From the NCBI RefSeq assembly GCF_013874595.1, contig NZ_CP059431.1, positions 2,356,001 to 2,420,000 on the forward strand: a DNA stretch of 64,000 nt, written 5' to 3'. Position 1 is the first letter of the stretch; each line of letters begins with the position of its first letter. The stretch is from Flavobacterium sp. xlx-214. GTDB lineage: Bacteria > Bacteroidota > Bacteroidia > Flavobacteriales > Flavobacteriaceae. The notes below the pieces were generated by a model, which saw only the letters and a list, made by a program, of their open reading frames with translations, ran no database searches and was not told the origin of the DNA. Positions 1 through 8,413 of this stretch are shown here, piece after piece. The position numbers and the translations under genes were made by a program.

Positions 1-31
1 GTTTTTACATTAAAAAACTGGACATTTTATT

Positions 32-39
32 TATATTTG
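32..39 (+). promoter_or_regulatory. Probable -7 promoter box of the AbiE-type pair
   Basis: TATATTTG matches the Bacteroidota TAnnTTTG box. It lies 10 bases before the first ATG and 16 before the second. A transcript starting 5-7 bases downstream would have almost no leader, which favours the second ATG (position 56) or near-leaderless translation. No clear TTG -33 element is visible at the usual spacing. Confidence 0.45.
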
Positions 40-49
40 TAATTCAAAT

Positions 50-775
50 ATGTTTATGAAACCTACTGATATAATACAAGATAAAATCAAAAGACTACCC
101 AAAGGGTATGTGTTTACATATAGAGATTTTATTAACGAGGTAAATGTAGATTTTGAAGCCATTGTAAAATATTTAAATCGATTAGCTGAAATAAATATAA
201 TCTCTAAGCTTTCGAAAGGGAAATATTATAAACCTGAAAAAACTGTTTTCGGTACTGTAAATCCAGATCCTAAACAAGTTGTAAAAGATTTATTGATTGA
301 AGATGGTAAATTAATTGGTTATTTAACCGGAATAAGTATTTTTTCAGAATTAGGATTAACAACGCAGCTTGGTTTTGAAATCCAAATAGGACGAAATACG
401 CCTAAAGCTTTTATCAAACGAAAACCGTATCAAATTAGTTTTATTCTTCAAAAAAATAAAATTACAACTGATAATATCAAATATTTACAATTATTGGATA
501 CATTACGATTGATTAAGAAAATTCCTGATACAACTATTGTAAATTCAAGTAAAATAATACAACTTAAATTAAAGAATTACTCTTCAGATGAATTGAAGAC
601 TATTCTGAGATTAGCATTAAAATATCCAGCTAATACTCGTGCGTTATTAGGTTGTTTATTAGAAAATATTACAGATACTTTTACGCTGAAAAATTCATTA
701 AATCCTGCTACGAAATATCAATTTAATGGACTTATGAATGAATTTCCTAATGCTATAAATTGGAACATTAAATGA
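50..775 (+). CDS. AbiEi-like antitoxin / DUF6088 family protein
   Basis: Probable antitoxin and transcriptional repressor of a type IV toxin-antitoxin pair. The first 65 residues look like a winged-helix domain (a helix-rich stretch, then a beta hairpin ending SKGKYYKP), as in AbiEi/DUF6088 proteins. The rest is a mixed alpha/beta region without known catalytic residues. The 241-residue length is usual for this group. The stop overlaps the next ATG in an ATGA (772-775), so translation is coupled to the nucleotidyltransferase. Two ATGs, at 50 and 56, are possible; the second gives the promoter box a short leader. The family assignment rests on gene order and N-terminal fold impression. The toxin partner is much clearer. 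AbiEi family members typically bind inverted repeats in their own promoter (family knowledge); none is obvious in the 49 bases available here. Confidence 0.75.
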   Translation: MFMKPTDIIQDKIKRLPKGYVFTYRDFINEVNVDFEAIVKYLNRLAEINIISKLSKGKYYKPEKTVFGTVNPDPKQVVKDLLIEDGKLIGYLTGISIFSELGLTTQLGFEIQIGRNTPKAFIKRKPYQISFILQKNKITTDNIKYLQLLDTLRLIKKIPDTTIVNSSKIIQLKLKNYSSDELKTILRLALKYPANTRALLGCLLENITDTFTLKNSLNPATKYQFNGLMNEFPNAINWNIK

Positions 776-1746
776 AGTTACATTTAAATCAAAAACGGTT
801 TCAAGAAGCAATTGCGATAACTGCTCAAGAAAAAGGAATAATACCAATTTATGTTGAAAAAGACTATTGGGTAACTTATGTTTTAAAATTGATTTTTACA
901 GATCCAAAGTTGAAATCTTATACGGTTTTTAAAGGTGGAACGGCTTTATCAAAGTGTTTTGATATCATAAAACGTTTTTCTGAAGATATTGACTTGACTA
1001 TTTTGGTAAGTGAAGGAGAAACTGATAGCGAATTAAAGCGTAAATTAAGAGCTATTTCTAAAAAAGTGGAGATGGATTTAGTTGAAATAAATTTGGAAGG
1101 AATAACAAATAAACGTGGAAATATCCGTAAGACTGCACACGAATATCCAATTCTTCAAAAAGGAAATTTTGGTCAAGTTCGAGATAAAGTAATTGTAGAA
1201 GCATCTTGGTTAGGGAATTTTGAACCGTATCATTCTTCAAAAATCACTTCTTTCGTTGCTGAAATGATGAAGAATAAAGGGTTTTCAGAAATGATCACTG
1301 AATATGAATTAGAACCTTTTGAAATTAATGTTTTAGATGTAAAAAGAACTTTTTGTGAAAAAATAATGAGCTTGGTTCGTTTTTCTTTTTCTAAATATCC
1401 AATCGAAGATTTAAAAAATAAAATTCGTCATATTTACGATTTAAATCAACTATTAGAATTAAATGAAATTAAAGAATTTTTGAAATCAGATGAGTTTAAT
1501 AAAATGATGATTAAAGTAGGAAAAGATGATATTGAGAGTTATAAAAATGATAATAAATGGTTAGATAATCACCCAAAGGAGTCTATTTTGTTTACTGATT
1601 TAGAAAAGACTTGGGATAAAATTAAAGAAAGTTATTTGTATGATTTTAAGCTACTTGTTTTTGGAGATTTACCAAAAGAAGAAAATATTATTAAATCTTT
1701 AAAAACAATTAGATGTAATATCGTGGAATCTATAAGATTTTATTAA
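772..1746 (+). CDS. abiEii: AbiEii/AbiGii-type nucleotidyltransferase toxin
   Basis: Toxin component of a type IV system. It belongs to the minimal nucleotidyltransferase superfamily; characterised relatives block growth by modifying tRNA or other targets with nucleotides. The signature is present: GGTALSK at residues 55-61 and SEDIDL at 70-75, supplying the Gly-rich loop and the paired metal-binding acids. A later VKRTFCEKIMSL segment (about 191-202) matches the conserved R-x-x-x-EK region of the family, and RHIYDL at about 222-227 fits the conserved RD/YD motif. At 324 residues it is full length. It overlaps its antitoxin by 4 bases and ends at a terminator shared with the convergent receptor gene. 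Such pairs are often mobile and can give abortive phage defence; no mobile-element borders are visible because the window starts just upstream. Confidence 0.88.
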   Translation: MKLHLNQKRFQEAIAITAQEKGIIPIYVEKDYWVTYVLKLIFTDPKLKSYTVFKGGTALSKCFDIIKRFSEDIDLTILVSEGETDSELKRKLRAISKKVEMDLVEINLEGITNKRGNIRKTAHEYPILQKGNFGQVRDKVIVEASWLGNFEPYHSSKITSFVAEMMKNKGFSEMITEYELEPFEINVLDVKRTFCEKIMSLVRFSFSKYPIEDLKNKIRHIYDLNQLLELNEIKEFLKSDEFNKMMIKVGKDDIESYKNDNKWLDNHPKESILFTDLEKTWDKIKESYLYDFKLLVFGDLPKEENIIKSLKTIRCNIVESIRFY

Positions 1747-1822
1747 TATACACTATTATACAACATTACTTGTTAACCCTTTAATATGATATAGGCAATA
1801 AATAAACGTTGAATAAAAAAAG

Positions 1823-1846
1823 AAATCAGCTCACTTGAGCTGATTT
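1823..1846. terminator. Bidirectional rho-independent terminator
   Basis: Perfect 11-bp stem (AAATCAGCTCA / TGAGCTGATTT) with a 2-base loop, A-rich on the left and T-rich on the right. It sits between convergent genes ending at 1746 and 1851 and can serve both. Confidence 0.85.
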
Positions 1847-1850
1847 TTTA

Positions 1851-4226
1851 TTACATCCTGTTTAATTCTTCAGAATTTCCCGATTGACGTTCGTTGGTTT
1901 TTAAATGGTTGTTACCAAAGCGATACGTAAGTGAAAATCGTACGCGTTGCATATCCCATATATTTTTAAATTGCTGACTAACACCATACATTTCTTGTGT
2001 TATGTATTCACGACCATTAAAAATATCAGTACCGCTAATGCCAAGTTCTAGTTTTTTATCAAGCATTAAATACTTTACAGTTGCGTAAAATTTTGCATAC
2101 GGTTTTAATTTTGTGTTTTGAAAGGTTTCACCAAAATTCTGAAAATAGCTAACACTTAAAAATAATGTTTTGTTACCATTTAACGTAAAATCGTTTGTTG
2201 TGTAAAATGAACCCGAAACACCTTTGTATTTTTGAGTAGAAATGGCAATATTCGATTCTGAATACCCAGCATATAAGGTATTAACACTTGTCCACCAAGC
2301 TTTAGGTTTAACAGTATAACTTTGTGTTAAGCCTATTGATTGCTCATCTACATAGTTCATCCAAATATAGTTGTTTTGTTTGGTCTCTGCATTTAACATG
2401 GATGCTTGATTAACCCCATCGTCCATTTTTGAAAGGTGAATACGTGTATCAAATGTTTTGTACGTAAATGTTAATTCAAAATTATGTGTAAACGATGGTT
2501 TTAAGAAGGGATTTCCTTCATTATAACTAAACTCATTGTTAATGGTTCGGAAAGGATTTAAACTTTCGTAGCTAGGACGACGAATTCTACGTGAATAATT
2601 GAATCCTAAACTTTTATTATCAGTGAATTGATGTAGCGCATATAAAGTAGGAAACAGTTTTAAATAATCATTTTTATGTAAATTATTCGTTTCTCTTGAG
2701 TAGCCTTCTGTTTGAGTAGCCTCTAAACGTAAACCTGCTTGAAAACTCCATTTTTCATTTAATTTTTTGCTTGCCGATACATATAAAGCTTCATTATTTT
2801 CAGTGTATTCAAAATAGTTTGATAAGTTGGTATCATACGTCATTTCTCCATTTTCGTTTTGAGAGAATGCACGTAATAAGTTATTTGATTTCGATTTTGA
2901 AAATCGTGCACCAGCAGTAAAATCAGCAAATGGGGTAGGTAGTTCCGCATCTAATTTTGCAGATAAATTTTTTATTTTAATAGCTACATCATTTATTCCG
3001 CCATGTGTTGTATTCGCAATAATTTCGTCACTTGGTGTGTATTTAGCGTAGGTATAGTTATTAAAATTAGGTGTATGATAATTTACATAGTCCACATCAA
3101 AAGTTATTTTTTTGCCCAATGTATCTAGTTTGTATTCCGTATACAGATTGTAAATTTGTTGATAGGTTTTATGGTTTGATGTGGCATTATTTTTTAAATA
3201 TTGCTGTATGTTTCCTCCCTTTACATCAAAAATAGTGGTAACCTGTGGTTGTACATCTGTGAACTTAGAAACATAAGTTGATAATTTGGTTCCAATTGTC
3301 CATTTTTTGGTAAGTTGATAATCCAAAGCCAATTGTCCGCTGATGTTTCGGTTTTTTGCATCTGAATAATTTTCGTTTTGCCAAAAAGCATCTGGATAGT
3401 AAATATCATTATTCCAATTAATTAAAGATCTACGCAAACCGGTATTTATAGAGGTTTTAAGTGTTACTTTATTTTTTTGCAGATTAAATGCTGTGATGTA
3501 TTGTTGGGTGTTTCTTCTACTACGTTGATAAGCCCCGCCAAGTGTTGCATTCCAACTATTTTTTTTAACTTGTTTGGTTACAATGTTAATGATTCCACTG
3601 TTACCTTCAGCTTGATATTTTGCTGGCGGAGTGGTAATTACTTCTATTTTTGAAAGATTATTAGCGCTGATGCTTTCTAAATAGTGCATCAACTCCGATT
3701 GATTCATATAAGTTGGTTTGTCATCAATTAAAACCATGACCGAATTTTTTCCTGTAACGCCTATGCTTTCTTGTGTAATGGTAACACCAGGTGTTGTTTT
3801 TAATGCATCTAAAGCAGTTCCGCCAGCTGATGCAGTGGCATTTTCTACATAGTACACAAAACGGTCTGCTTTGCGTTCTGTTAATTTCTTAGCGGTTTCT
3901 ATAACCACTTCACTTAATTCGGTTTCGTCATTTAGGGTTATTATTCCTAAATCAATAGAGTTGTTTACAGTCAAATTTTGTTCATACACAACGGTATCAA
4001 AATACAAAATTTCTAAACGGTAGGTATCTGTTTGCGCGTTTATAGCAAAATAACCGTTAGCATCGGTATTGCTAGTTAAAGTGTCTTTTCCAATTAAAAG
4101 TACATCATAAAAGGTAGCAGGTTCATTATTGGTTTTTACTAAGGCTTTTACTTCATAGGTTTGTGCAAATAAAGAAGAGGTACACAAAAAGCCTAAAGCA
4201 ATTAAAAAATGTAGTATTGTTTTCAT
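1851..4226 (-). CDS. TonB-dependent outer-membrane receptor (OMP beta-brl family 3)
   Basis: Outer-membrane barrel that takes up an unknown ligand using TonB energy, or a related barrel of the same family. The 791 residues begin with a signal peptide (about 1-21, ending LFAQ). A CarboxypepD_reg/CNA-B-like beta-sandwich follows (about 22-105), then a plug domain (about 120-215) containing GVTITQESIG and the VLIDDKPTYMN segment, then an aromatic-rich barrel. The C-terminus carries a polar tail after the last YRF strand instead of ending in an aromatic residue, which is common in this subfamily. It is divergent from the LytS/LytTR pair (176 bp between starts), so that pair may control it; this is inference. 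No partner SusD-like gene lies nearby, which argues against a polysaccharide-utilisation locus. Confidence 0.85.
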   Translation of the reverse strand: MKTILHFLIALGFLCTSSLFAQTYEVKALVKTNNEPATFYDVLLIGKDTLTSNTDANGYFAINAQTDTYRLEILYFDTVVYEQNLTVNNSIDLGIITLNDETELSEVVIETAKKLTERKADRFVYYVENATASAGGTALDALKTTPGVTITQESIGVTGKNSVMVLIDDKPTYMNQSELMHYLESISANNLSKIEVITTPPAKYQAEGNSGIINIVTKQVKKNSWNATLGGAYQRSRRNTQQYITAFNLQKNKVTLKTSINTGLRRSLINWNNDIYYPDAFWQNENYSDAKNRNISGQLALDYQLTKKWTIGTKLSTYVSKFTDVQPQVTTIFDVKGGNIQQYLKNNATSNHKTYQQIYNLYTEYKLDTLGKKITFDVDYVNYHTPNFNNYTYAKYTPSDEIIANTTHGGINDVAIKIKNLSAKLDAELPTPFADFTAGARFSKSKSNNLLRAFSQNENGEMTYDTNLSNYFEYTENNEALYVSASKKLNEKWSFQAGLRLEATQTEGYSRETNNLHKNDYLKLFPTLYALHQFTDNKSLGFNYSRRIRRPSYESLNPFRTINNEFSYNEGNPFLKPSFTHNFELTFTYKTFDTRIHLSKMDDGVNQASMLNAETKQNNYIWMNYVDEQSIGLTQSYTVKPKAWWTSVNTLYAGYSESNIAISTQKYKGVSGSFYTTNDFTLNGNKTLFLSVSYFQNFGETFQNTKLKPYAKFYATVKYLMLDKKLELGISGTDIFNGREYITQEMYGVSQQFKNIWDMQRVRFSLTYRFGNNHLKTNERQSGNSEELNRM

Positions 4227-4402
4227 TTGTAATATTTTTTGACAAATGTTGCCGTTTTTTAATGCTTATTTATTTTATTTTGACCAATAGCTCAAAAAAT
4301 CCGATCAAGGCGTTCATCGTATAAAAGAAGGTTTTTGTCGAAAAACAAATAATTATTTTACATATTCTTCTACTTTTACGATTCAGAATTAAGCTAGAAC
4401 AA

Positions 4403-5446
4403 ATGAAAAAGAAATACGTACTATTACTGCACTTGTTATTTTGGATATACTATATTTTTCAAGATTTAGTAGTGTATGATGAAGTTAAAAAAGGAATATC
4501 GGTACCTCTTTTATCTTTTGATTTTAGCAATCCATCTATTTTATTTTCTTTTTCGTTCAACTTTTTATACATTTTCATCTTTTATTTGAATTATTTGGTG
4601 TTTATGCCGCGCTTTTTTGATGTGCAAAACATAAAACGCATCATTCTATCGTTTGCAAGCTTGTTCGTTATTTTTATAGCTACACGTTATGTAATAGAAG
4701 AGGTATTGTTTTTACATTGGTTTGGTTTTCACAACTATTATAAGGGCACTACTGTATTTTTTTATATTTACGATAATCTTTATTATGGTAGTCGTCCAAT
4801 TATGGCTTCGTCTATTTTGTGGTTCATTATCAATATGTTGCGTTTGCAAAAAGATCAAATTACATTATTAGAAAGTAAACGCGAAACCGAAATCAATTTC
4901 CTGAAATCTCAAATCAATCCACATTTTATTTTCAATACTTTAAACAATATTTATTATTTAATTTTCGAAAAATCAGACAAAGCGTTACCTGCTGTAGAAC
5001 AGTTAAGTGGTTTAATGCGTTATATGACGTATGAAAGTCAAAATGAAACCATTGCATTGCAAAGAGAAGTGGCGTATATAGAAGATTTTATAGCCTTAGA
5101 ATCTATGCGTATTTCAGGAGATGTGCATATTGTTTTTGAAAAGAATATCGAAAATCTAGAATGTCGTATTCCGCCTTTATTGCTTATTCCTTTTGTAGAA
5201 AATGGCTTTAAACATGGTGTATTAAATAACCCAAACAGTGTTTTTCGCATAACACTTACTCAAACTAAAAATCAGTTAATTTTACAAACAGAAAATGCAA
5301 TTCATTCTTTCAAAAAAGATAAACAGTCGGGAATTGGTATCGAAAATATTAAAAAACGATTACAATTGTATTTTCCCGAAAAACATTCGTTAACTATTGT
5401 TTCAAATCAACAAATGCATTATGTTACCTTAACTATCCATTTATGA
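4403..5446 (+). CDS. LytS/YehU-type sensor histidine kinase
   Basis: Membrane sensor kinase of the His_kinase (PF06580) class. The N-terminal 145 residues hold about four hydrophobic segments without a large extracytoplasmic domain. The phosphoacceptor motif SQINPHFIFNTLNN has its histidine at residue 174. The ATPase domain shows PLLLIPFVENGFKHG (N box) and GIGIENIKKRL (G box). The gene overlaps the response regulator by ATGA (5443-5446), so the two are co-translated. Members of this class usually sense envelope or peptide cues. The divergent receptor at 1851-4226 is a candidate target. The start is the ATG 23 bases before KKKYVLLL; the preceding bases are A-rich and no better start is seen. 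Confidence 0.9.
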   Translation: MKKKYVLLLHLLFWIYYIFQDLVVYDEVKKGISVPLLSFDFSNPSILFSFSFNFLYIFIFYLNYLVFMPRFFDVQNIKRIILSFASLFVIFIATRYVIEEVLFLHWFGFHNYYKGTTVFFYIYDNLYYGSRPIMASSILWFIINMLRLQKDQITLLESKRETEINFLKSQINPHFIFNTLNNIYYLIFEKSDKALPAVEQLSGLMRYMTYESQNETIALQREVAYIEDFIALESMRISGDVHIVFEKNIENLECRIPPLLLIPFVENGFKHGVLNNPNSVFRITLTQTKNQLILQTENAIHSFKKDKQSGIGIENIKKRLQLYFPEKHSLTIVSNQQMHYVTLTIHL

Positions 5447-6159
5447 AAACAATTCGTTGTGTTATTTTAGATGATGAGCCAATGGCAGTAGCTTTATTAT
5501 CGAAATATGTAGAAAAGATTCCGAGTTTTGAATTGATAAAGGCTACTACGAATCCGTTTGAAGTTTTACAGTTAATTGCCCAAACAACAATTGATTTATT
5601 GTTTATTGATATTCAAATGCCTGAATTAACAGGCTTACAAATGATGGAAATGTTGGGTAACAAAACCAAGTTTGTTATCACATCGGCTTATAGTGAATAT
5701 GCTTTAAATGGTTACGAGCATAATGTGGTTGATTATTTATTAAAACCTATTTCGTTTGATCGATTTTACAAAAGTGTGCAAAAAATTGAAACTCTTTTTA
5801 AAGAAGTTGTAACTGAAGTAGCTGTAAAAGTAGAAGAAAAACCGGAAGAATTTTTATTTGTGAAAACGGATGGTAAGTTGGTTAAAATTCGTTTAACCGA
5901 TTTGCTGTTGATTGAAGGTTTAAAAGATTACTTGTATTTACATCTTAAAAATGAAAAATTAATTGTGTTAGATACGCTGAAAGATTTTGAAAGCAAATTA
6001 CCTAATCTAGATTTTATGCGCATCCATAAATCGTTTATCATTCGTTTAGATCAAATTGAAACCATTGAACGCAATCGGATTTTTATTCAAGACAAAATCA
6101 TTCCAATTGGCGAAACCTACAAAAACAAGTTTCAAGAATGGGTGAAAAGTTATTTGTAG
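5443..6159 (+). CDS. LytTR-family response regulator
   Basis: DNA-binding response regulator paired with the upstream LytS-type kinase. The receiver domain covers residues 1-120. It has the acidic pair DDE at 10-12, the phosphoacceptor Asp56 in FIDIQMPE, the TSAY switch region and the LLKPIS lysine motif. A short Val/Glu-rich linker leads to a LytTR domain (about 145-238) with FVKTDGKLVKI and the FMRIHKSFIIRL recognition segment. At 238 residues it has the usual length. Direct targets cannot be named from sequence; LytTR proteins bind paired direct repeats about 10 bp apart, and none was convincingly found in the 4227-4402 intergenic region. Confidence 0.92.
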   Translation: MKTIRCVILDDEPMAVALLSKYVEKIPSFELIKATTNPFEVLQLIAQTTIDLLFIDIQMPELTGLQMMEMLGNKTKFVITSAYSEYALNGYEHNVVDYLLKPISFDRFYKSVQKIETLFKEVVTEVAVKVEEKPEEFLFVKTDGKLVKIRLTDLLLIEGLKDYLYLHLKNEKLIVLDTLKDFESKLPNLDFMRIHKSFIIRLDQIETIERNRIFIQDKIIPIGETYKNKFQEWVKSYL

Positions 6160-6235
6160 ATGATTTTCTTTTACGTTTTAAGCTTGCTCTTGTTGGCAAG
6201 TAAACTTCAATTGTTATGTTATAAAAATAAAAGTT

Positions 6236-6264
6236 TTGTTTCCATTTTTAAAGAACTAATTTTG
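6236..6264 (+). promoter_or_regulatory. Promoter of the DnaJ-KTSC gene
   Basis: TTG at 6236-6238, an 18-base spacer and TAATTTTG at 6257-6264. This is a full match to the Bacteroidota TTG-N17-23-TAnnTTTG vegetative promoter. The ATG lies 23 bases further on. Confidence 0.7.
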
Positions 6265-6287
6265 CACCTGAAATGTAAATTCATAAT

Positions 6288-6734
6288 ATGAAAAGAATTG
6301 TAGAGCATAGAAAATTGCTAGGTGTTGATAAAACGGCGACTTTAAAAGACTTAAAATTAATTTACCGAAACACGATGAAAGATACACATCCTGATAAGTT
6401 TGTAAATGATGAAGTAGGTAAATTAGCTGCAGAAGAAAAAAGTAAAGCGGTTATTGAAGCATATCATTTTCTTGTAAGTATTAATGAAGAAACTCAGGAT
6501 AAATACAAAGAAGAGTATACAGAAACCATTTCAAAATCAATGATTCAAGATTTTTATTTTGAGAAACAAATATTAAAGATTCAACATCTTAATGGTAGTA
6601 TTTTTGAATATATTGGTGTTCCTAAAAATACGTTTATTAAGATGATTAACGCCGATTCTCCAAGTCGTTTTGCAAGAAGACATATTTATGGAAATTTCAT
6701 TTATAGAAAATCAGGCGAAGTTATGACTGAATAA
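6288..6734 (+). CDS. DnaJ-domain protein with C-terminal KTSC domain
   Basis: Small cytoplasmic protein fusing a J domain (about residues 5-70, with the diagnostic HPDK tripeptide region at 35-38) to a KTSC-like domain (about 90-148). The latter is recognised from the pattern FEKQILKIQHLNGSIFEY then VP, F, SPSRFARRHIYGNF. J domains stimulate Hsp70 ATPase; KTSC domains are small and of uncertain function, sometimes linked to nucleic acid or lysyl-tRNA synthetase. The gene has its own promoter and ends at a bidirectional terminator, so it is monocistronic. The length of 148 residues is complete. The function is unknown: it could recruit DnaK to a KTSC-bound client. Confidence 0.82.
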   Translation: MKRIVEHRKLLGVDKTATLKDLKLIYRNTMKDTHPDKFVNDEVGKLAAEEKSKAVIEAYHFLVSINEETQDKYKEEYTETISKSMIQDFYFEKQILKIQHLNGSIFEYIGVPKNTFIKMINADSPSRFARRHIYGNFIYRKSGEVMTE

Positions 6735-6759
6735 TTGTTGTTTAATAATAATAAAGTTA

Positions 6760-6789
6760 AAAACCTATCCCTTAAAAAGGATAGGTTTT
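6760..6789. terminator. Bidirectional rho-independent terminator
   Basis: An 11-bp stem (AAAACCTATCC / GGATAGGTTTT) around an 8-base loop, followed by a T-rich run. It serves the convergent genes ending at 6734 and 6794. Confidence 0.85.
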
Positions 6790-6793
6790 CTTT

Positions 6794-7402
6794 TTAATGT
6801 TGAGGCGTGTTTGGTTTGTTGAAATTCTTAATGAAATTGCCGTATTTTTCGGTATAAGTTCTAAACATTTCTGCTCTTGTTCCTAAATGAAAAACTTCAT
6901 TTCCATTGATGATGATTTTCTCTGGCGATTTTCCATTACAAAATCTTCCTGCAGAATGTAACGCTTTTTCTAGTATTTCAAAGTTTTGTTGCGCTATTTT
7001 ATTCGAAGCAAATTCATAAACGCTAATCGTAAAATCAGGATAAAAATCTTTTGTTCCTTTTTCGGGTTTTTTACTTCTAGCAAAGTACGATCTAACACCA
7101 TCTCCCTTAACAAAAATTACTTTATTTTCTTCGCAATTATTGTAAGAATAACCTCCTGCACTTTTTGTTTCTTCAAAAGTAAAGTGTGCGGCTTTTAATT
7201 TTGCTTTAAGCTCTTTAATAAGTAAATTGTTATTAGTAGTATTTACTGTATAAATAGTATCATATGTTGTATTTTCATTGGGCATGTCCTCAAAAGATAA
7301 GTTTTCTTCAACAGGAGTATGAGCAATAACATTATTGTTTACAGAATCTTTGCAAGCCGTTACAATAAATAGTAATAAAATCAATTTAAAATACTTTTTC
7401 AT
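6794..7402 (-). CDS. Hypothetical lipoprotein
   Basis: Not recognised. The N-terminus MKKYFKLILLLFIVTAC is a lipoprotein signal with Cys17 in a TAC lipobox. A low-complexity Asn/Thr/Glu linker follows (about 18-60), then a 130-residue alpha/beta domain. That domain contains GGYSYNNCEENKVIFVKGDG and a C-terminal FHLGTRAEMFRTYTEKYGNF. Two cysteines in the mature domain (in NNCEE and RFCNGK) could pair. The lysine after the lipidated cysteine and the absence of an SDDDD-type surface signal favour periplasmic exposure. It is the last of a run of minus-strand genes (6794-11745), but the gap of 147 bp to its neighbour suggests its own promoter. Confidence 0.6.
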   Translation of the reverse strand: MKKYFKLILLLFIVTACKDSVNNNVIAHTPVEENLSFEDMPNENTTYDTIYTVNTTNNNLLIKELKAKLKAAHFTFEETKSAGGYSYNNCEENKVIFVKGDGVRSYFARSKKPEKGTKDFYPDFTISVYEFASNKIAQQNFEILEKALHSAGRFCNGKSPEKIIINGNEVFHLGTRAEMFRTYTEKYGNFIKNFNKPNTPQH

Positions 7403-7549
7403 GTATTTTGCGTTTAATGTGGTCTCTAATAAAATTAAAGATACAAAAAGTTACGTTTTTTTTTTCTAATTGTTTTAAAATCAAGTGTTTTTTTGTTTCT
7501 AATTTGTTTAGAGTATCTGGTATGTAAAATAGATGCGCTCTATTTTGTG

Positions 7550-8341
7550 CTATTCTTCAAAGCTTCTAGCATCATAACTATCTATATTAAAACCTCCTTT
7601 TTTAAATAATGCTTTTCGTGTAATTTCTTTTCGCTTTTCTGGACTGTAAAAAGTATAACTAATTGTTTTACTCTTAGGATGAAACAAAACAGGAATGGCT
7701 TTATAGTATGCCATACCACCAACCAACGTAGCAATACCCGTTTTTGGATCGCTTTTCCAATAACTCTCATCAATATTGGTCCAACTGCAAACAGAAAGCA
7801 CGTCTTGCTTATTTTTAAAAGCGTCTTGTCTGGTAACGCCGTTATTTTCGACTTTCATAACATAAGCTGAATAACAACTAAACGACATATCAATGTATTT
7901 GGTAAACAAAAGAAAGGTATTGTCATTTAAATCGTGAACTTCTGTATAAAAAGGATTTGAATCTTCTTCTTTAAGGATGATTTCATAGGTATTATCCTTT
8001 TTTTTCTGAGTTATGTAATTCCAATTTTCAGAAAAACCTTTAGAAATGCTATGACAAATAAAACGATTGCTTTCAGAGCTGTATTGTGATATGTTGATAA
8101 TAGAAAGCTCATATTGATTTTTATCATATAATCTATTTTGATTTTGTGTGTTATGAAAGTTTCCTGCTTGTATATTTTTTTCAAACTCATTAATTACATC
8201 AACCCAAAGAATACTTTTTAAACTGTCGGTATCAGCATTTTCATAAAGAACAAGCAACGTATTTAATCTGTTATTGTCTGTTTCTTGACAATAAGAGGCT
8301 GTAAATATGAGAAAGAATAGAATTACGGTTAAAAATTTCAT
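7550..8341 (-). CDS. Hypothetical secreted protein
   Basis: Not recognised. A signal peptide of about 18 residues (MKFLTVILFFLIFTASYC, cleaved near SYCQ) is followed by about 245 residues. These contain LYENADTDSLKSILWVDVINEFE near the start and a beta-rich middle (KKKDNTYEIILKEEDSN, HDLNDNTFLLFTKYIDMSF). The late segment YKAIPVLFHPKSKTISYTFY gives a distinctive end. Cysteines in the mature part (for example CHSI, SFSCYSAY, SVCSW) suggest disulfides in the periplasm. No catalytic motif can be defended. It lies in the same orientation as neighbouring exported proteins with a 72-bp gap to the upstream gene. Confidence 0.6.
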   Translation of the reverse strand: MKFLTVILFFLIFTASYCQETDNNRLNTLLVLYENADTDSLKSILWVDVINEFEKNIQAGNFHNTQNQNRLYDKNQYELSIINISQYSSESNRFICHSISKGFSENWNYITQKKKDNTYEIILKEEDSNPFYTEVHDLNDNTFLLFTKYIDMSFSCYSAYVMKVENNGVTRQDAFKNKQDVLSVCSWTNIDESYWKSDPKTGIATLVGGMAYYKAIPVLFHPKSKTISYTFYSPEKRKEITRKALFKKGGFNIDSYDARSFEE

Positions 8342-8413
8342 TTCTTGTTTATTATAAAATCACTAAGTAAAATAACAGATTAATTTTGTTAAACGGCTAA
8401 GTATTACCCTATG

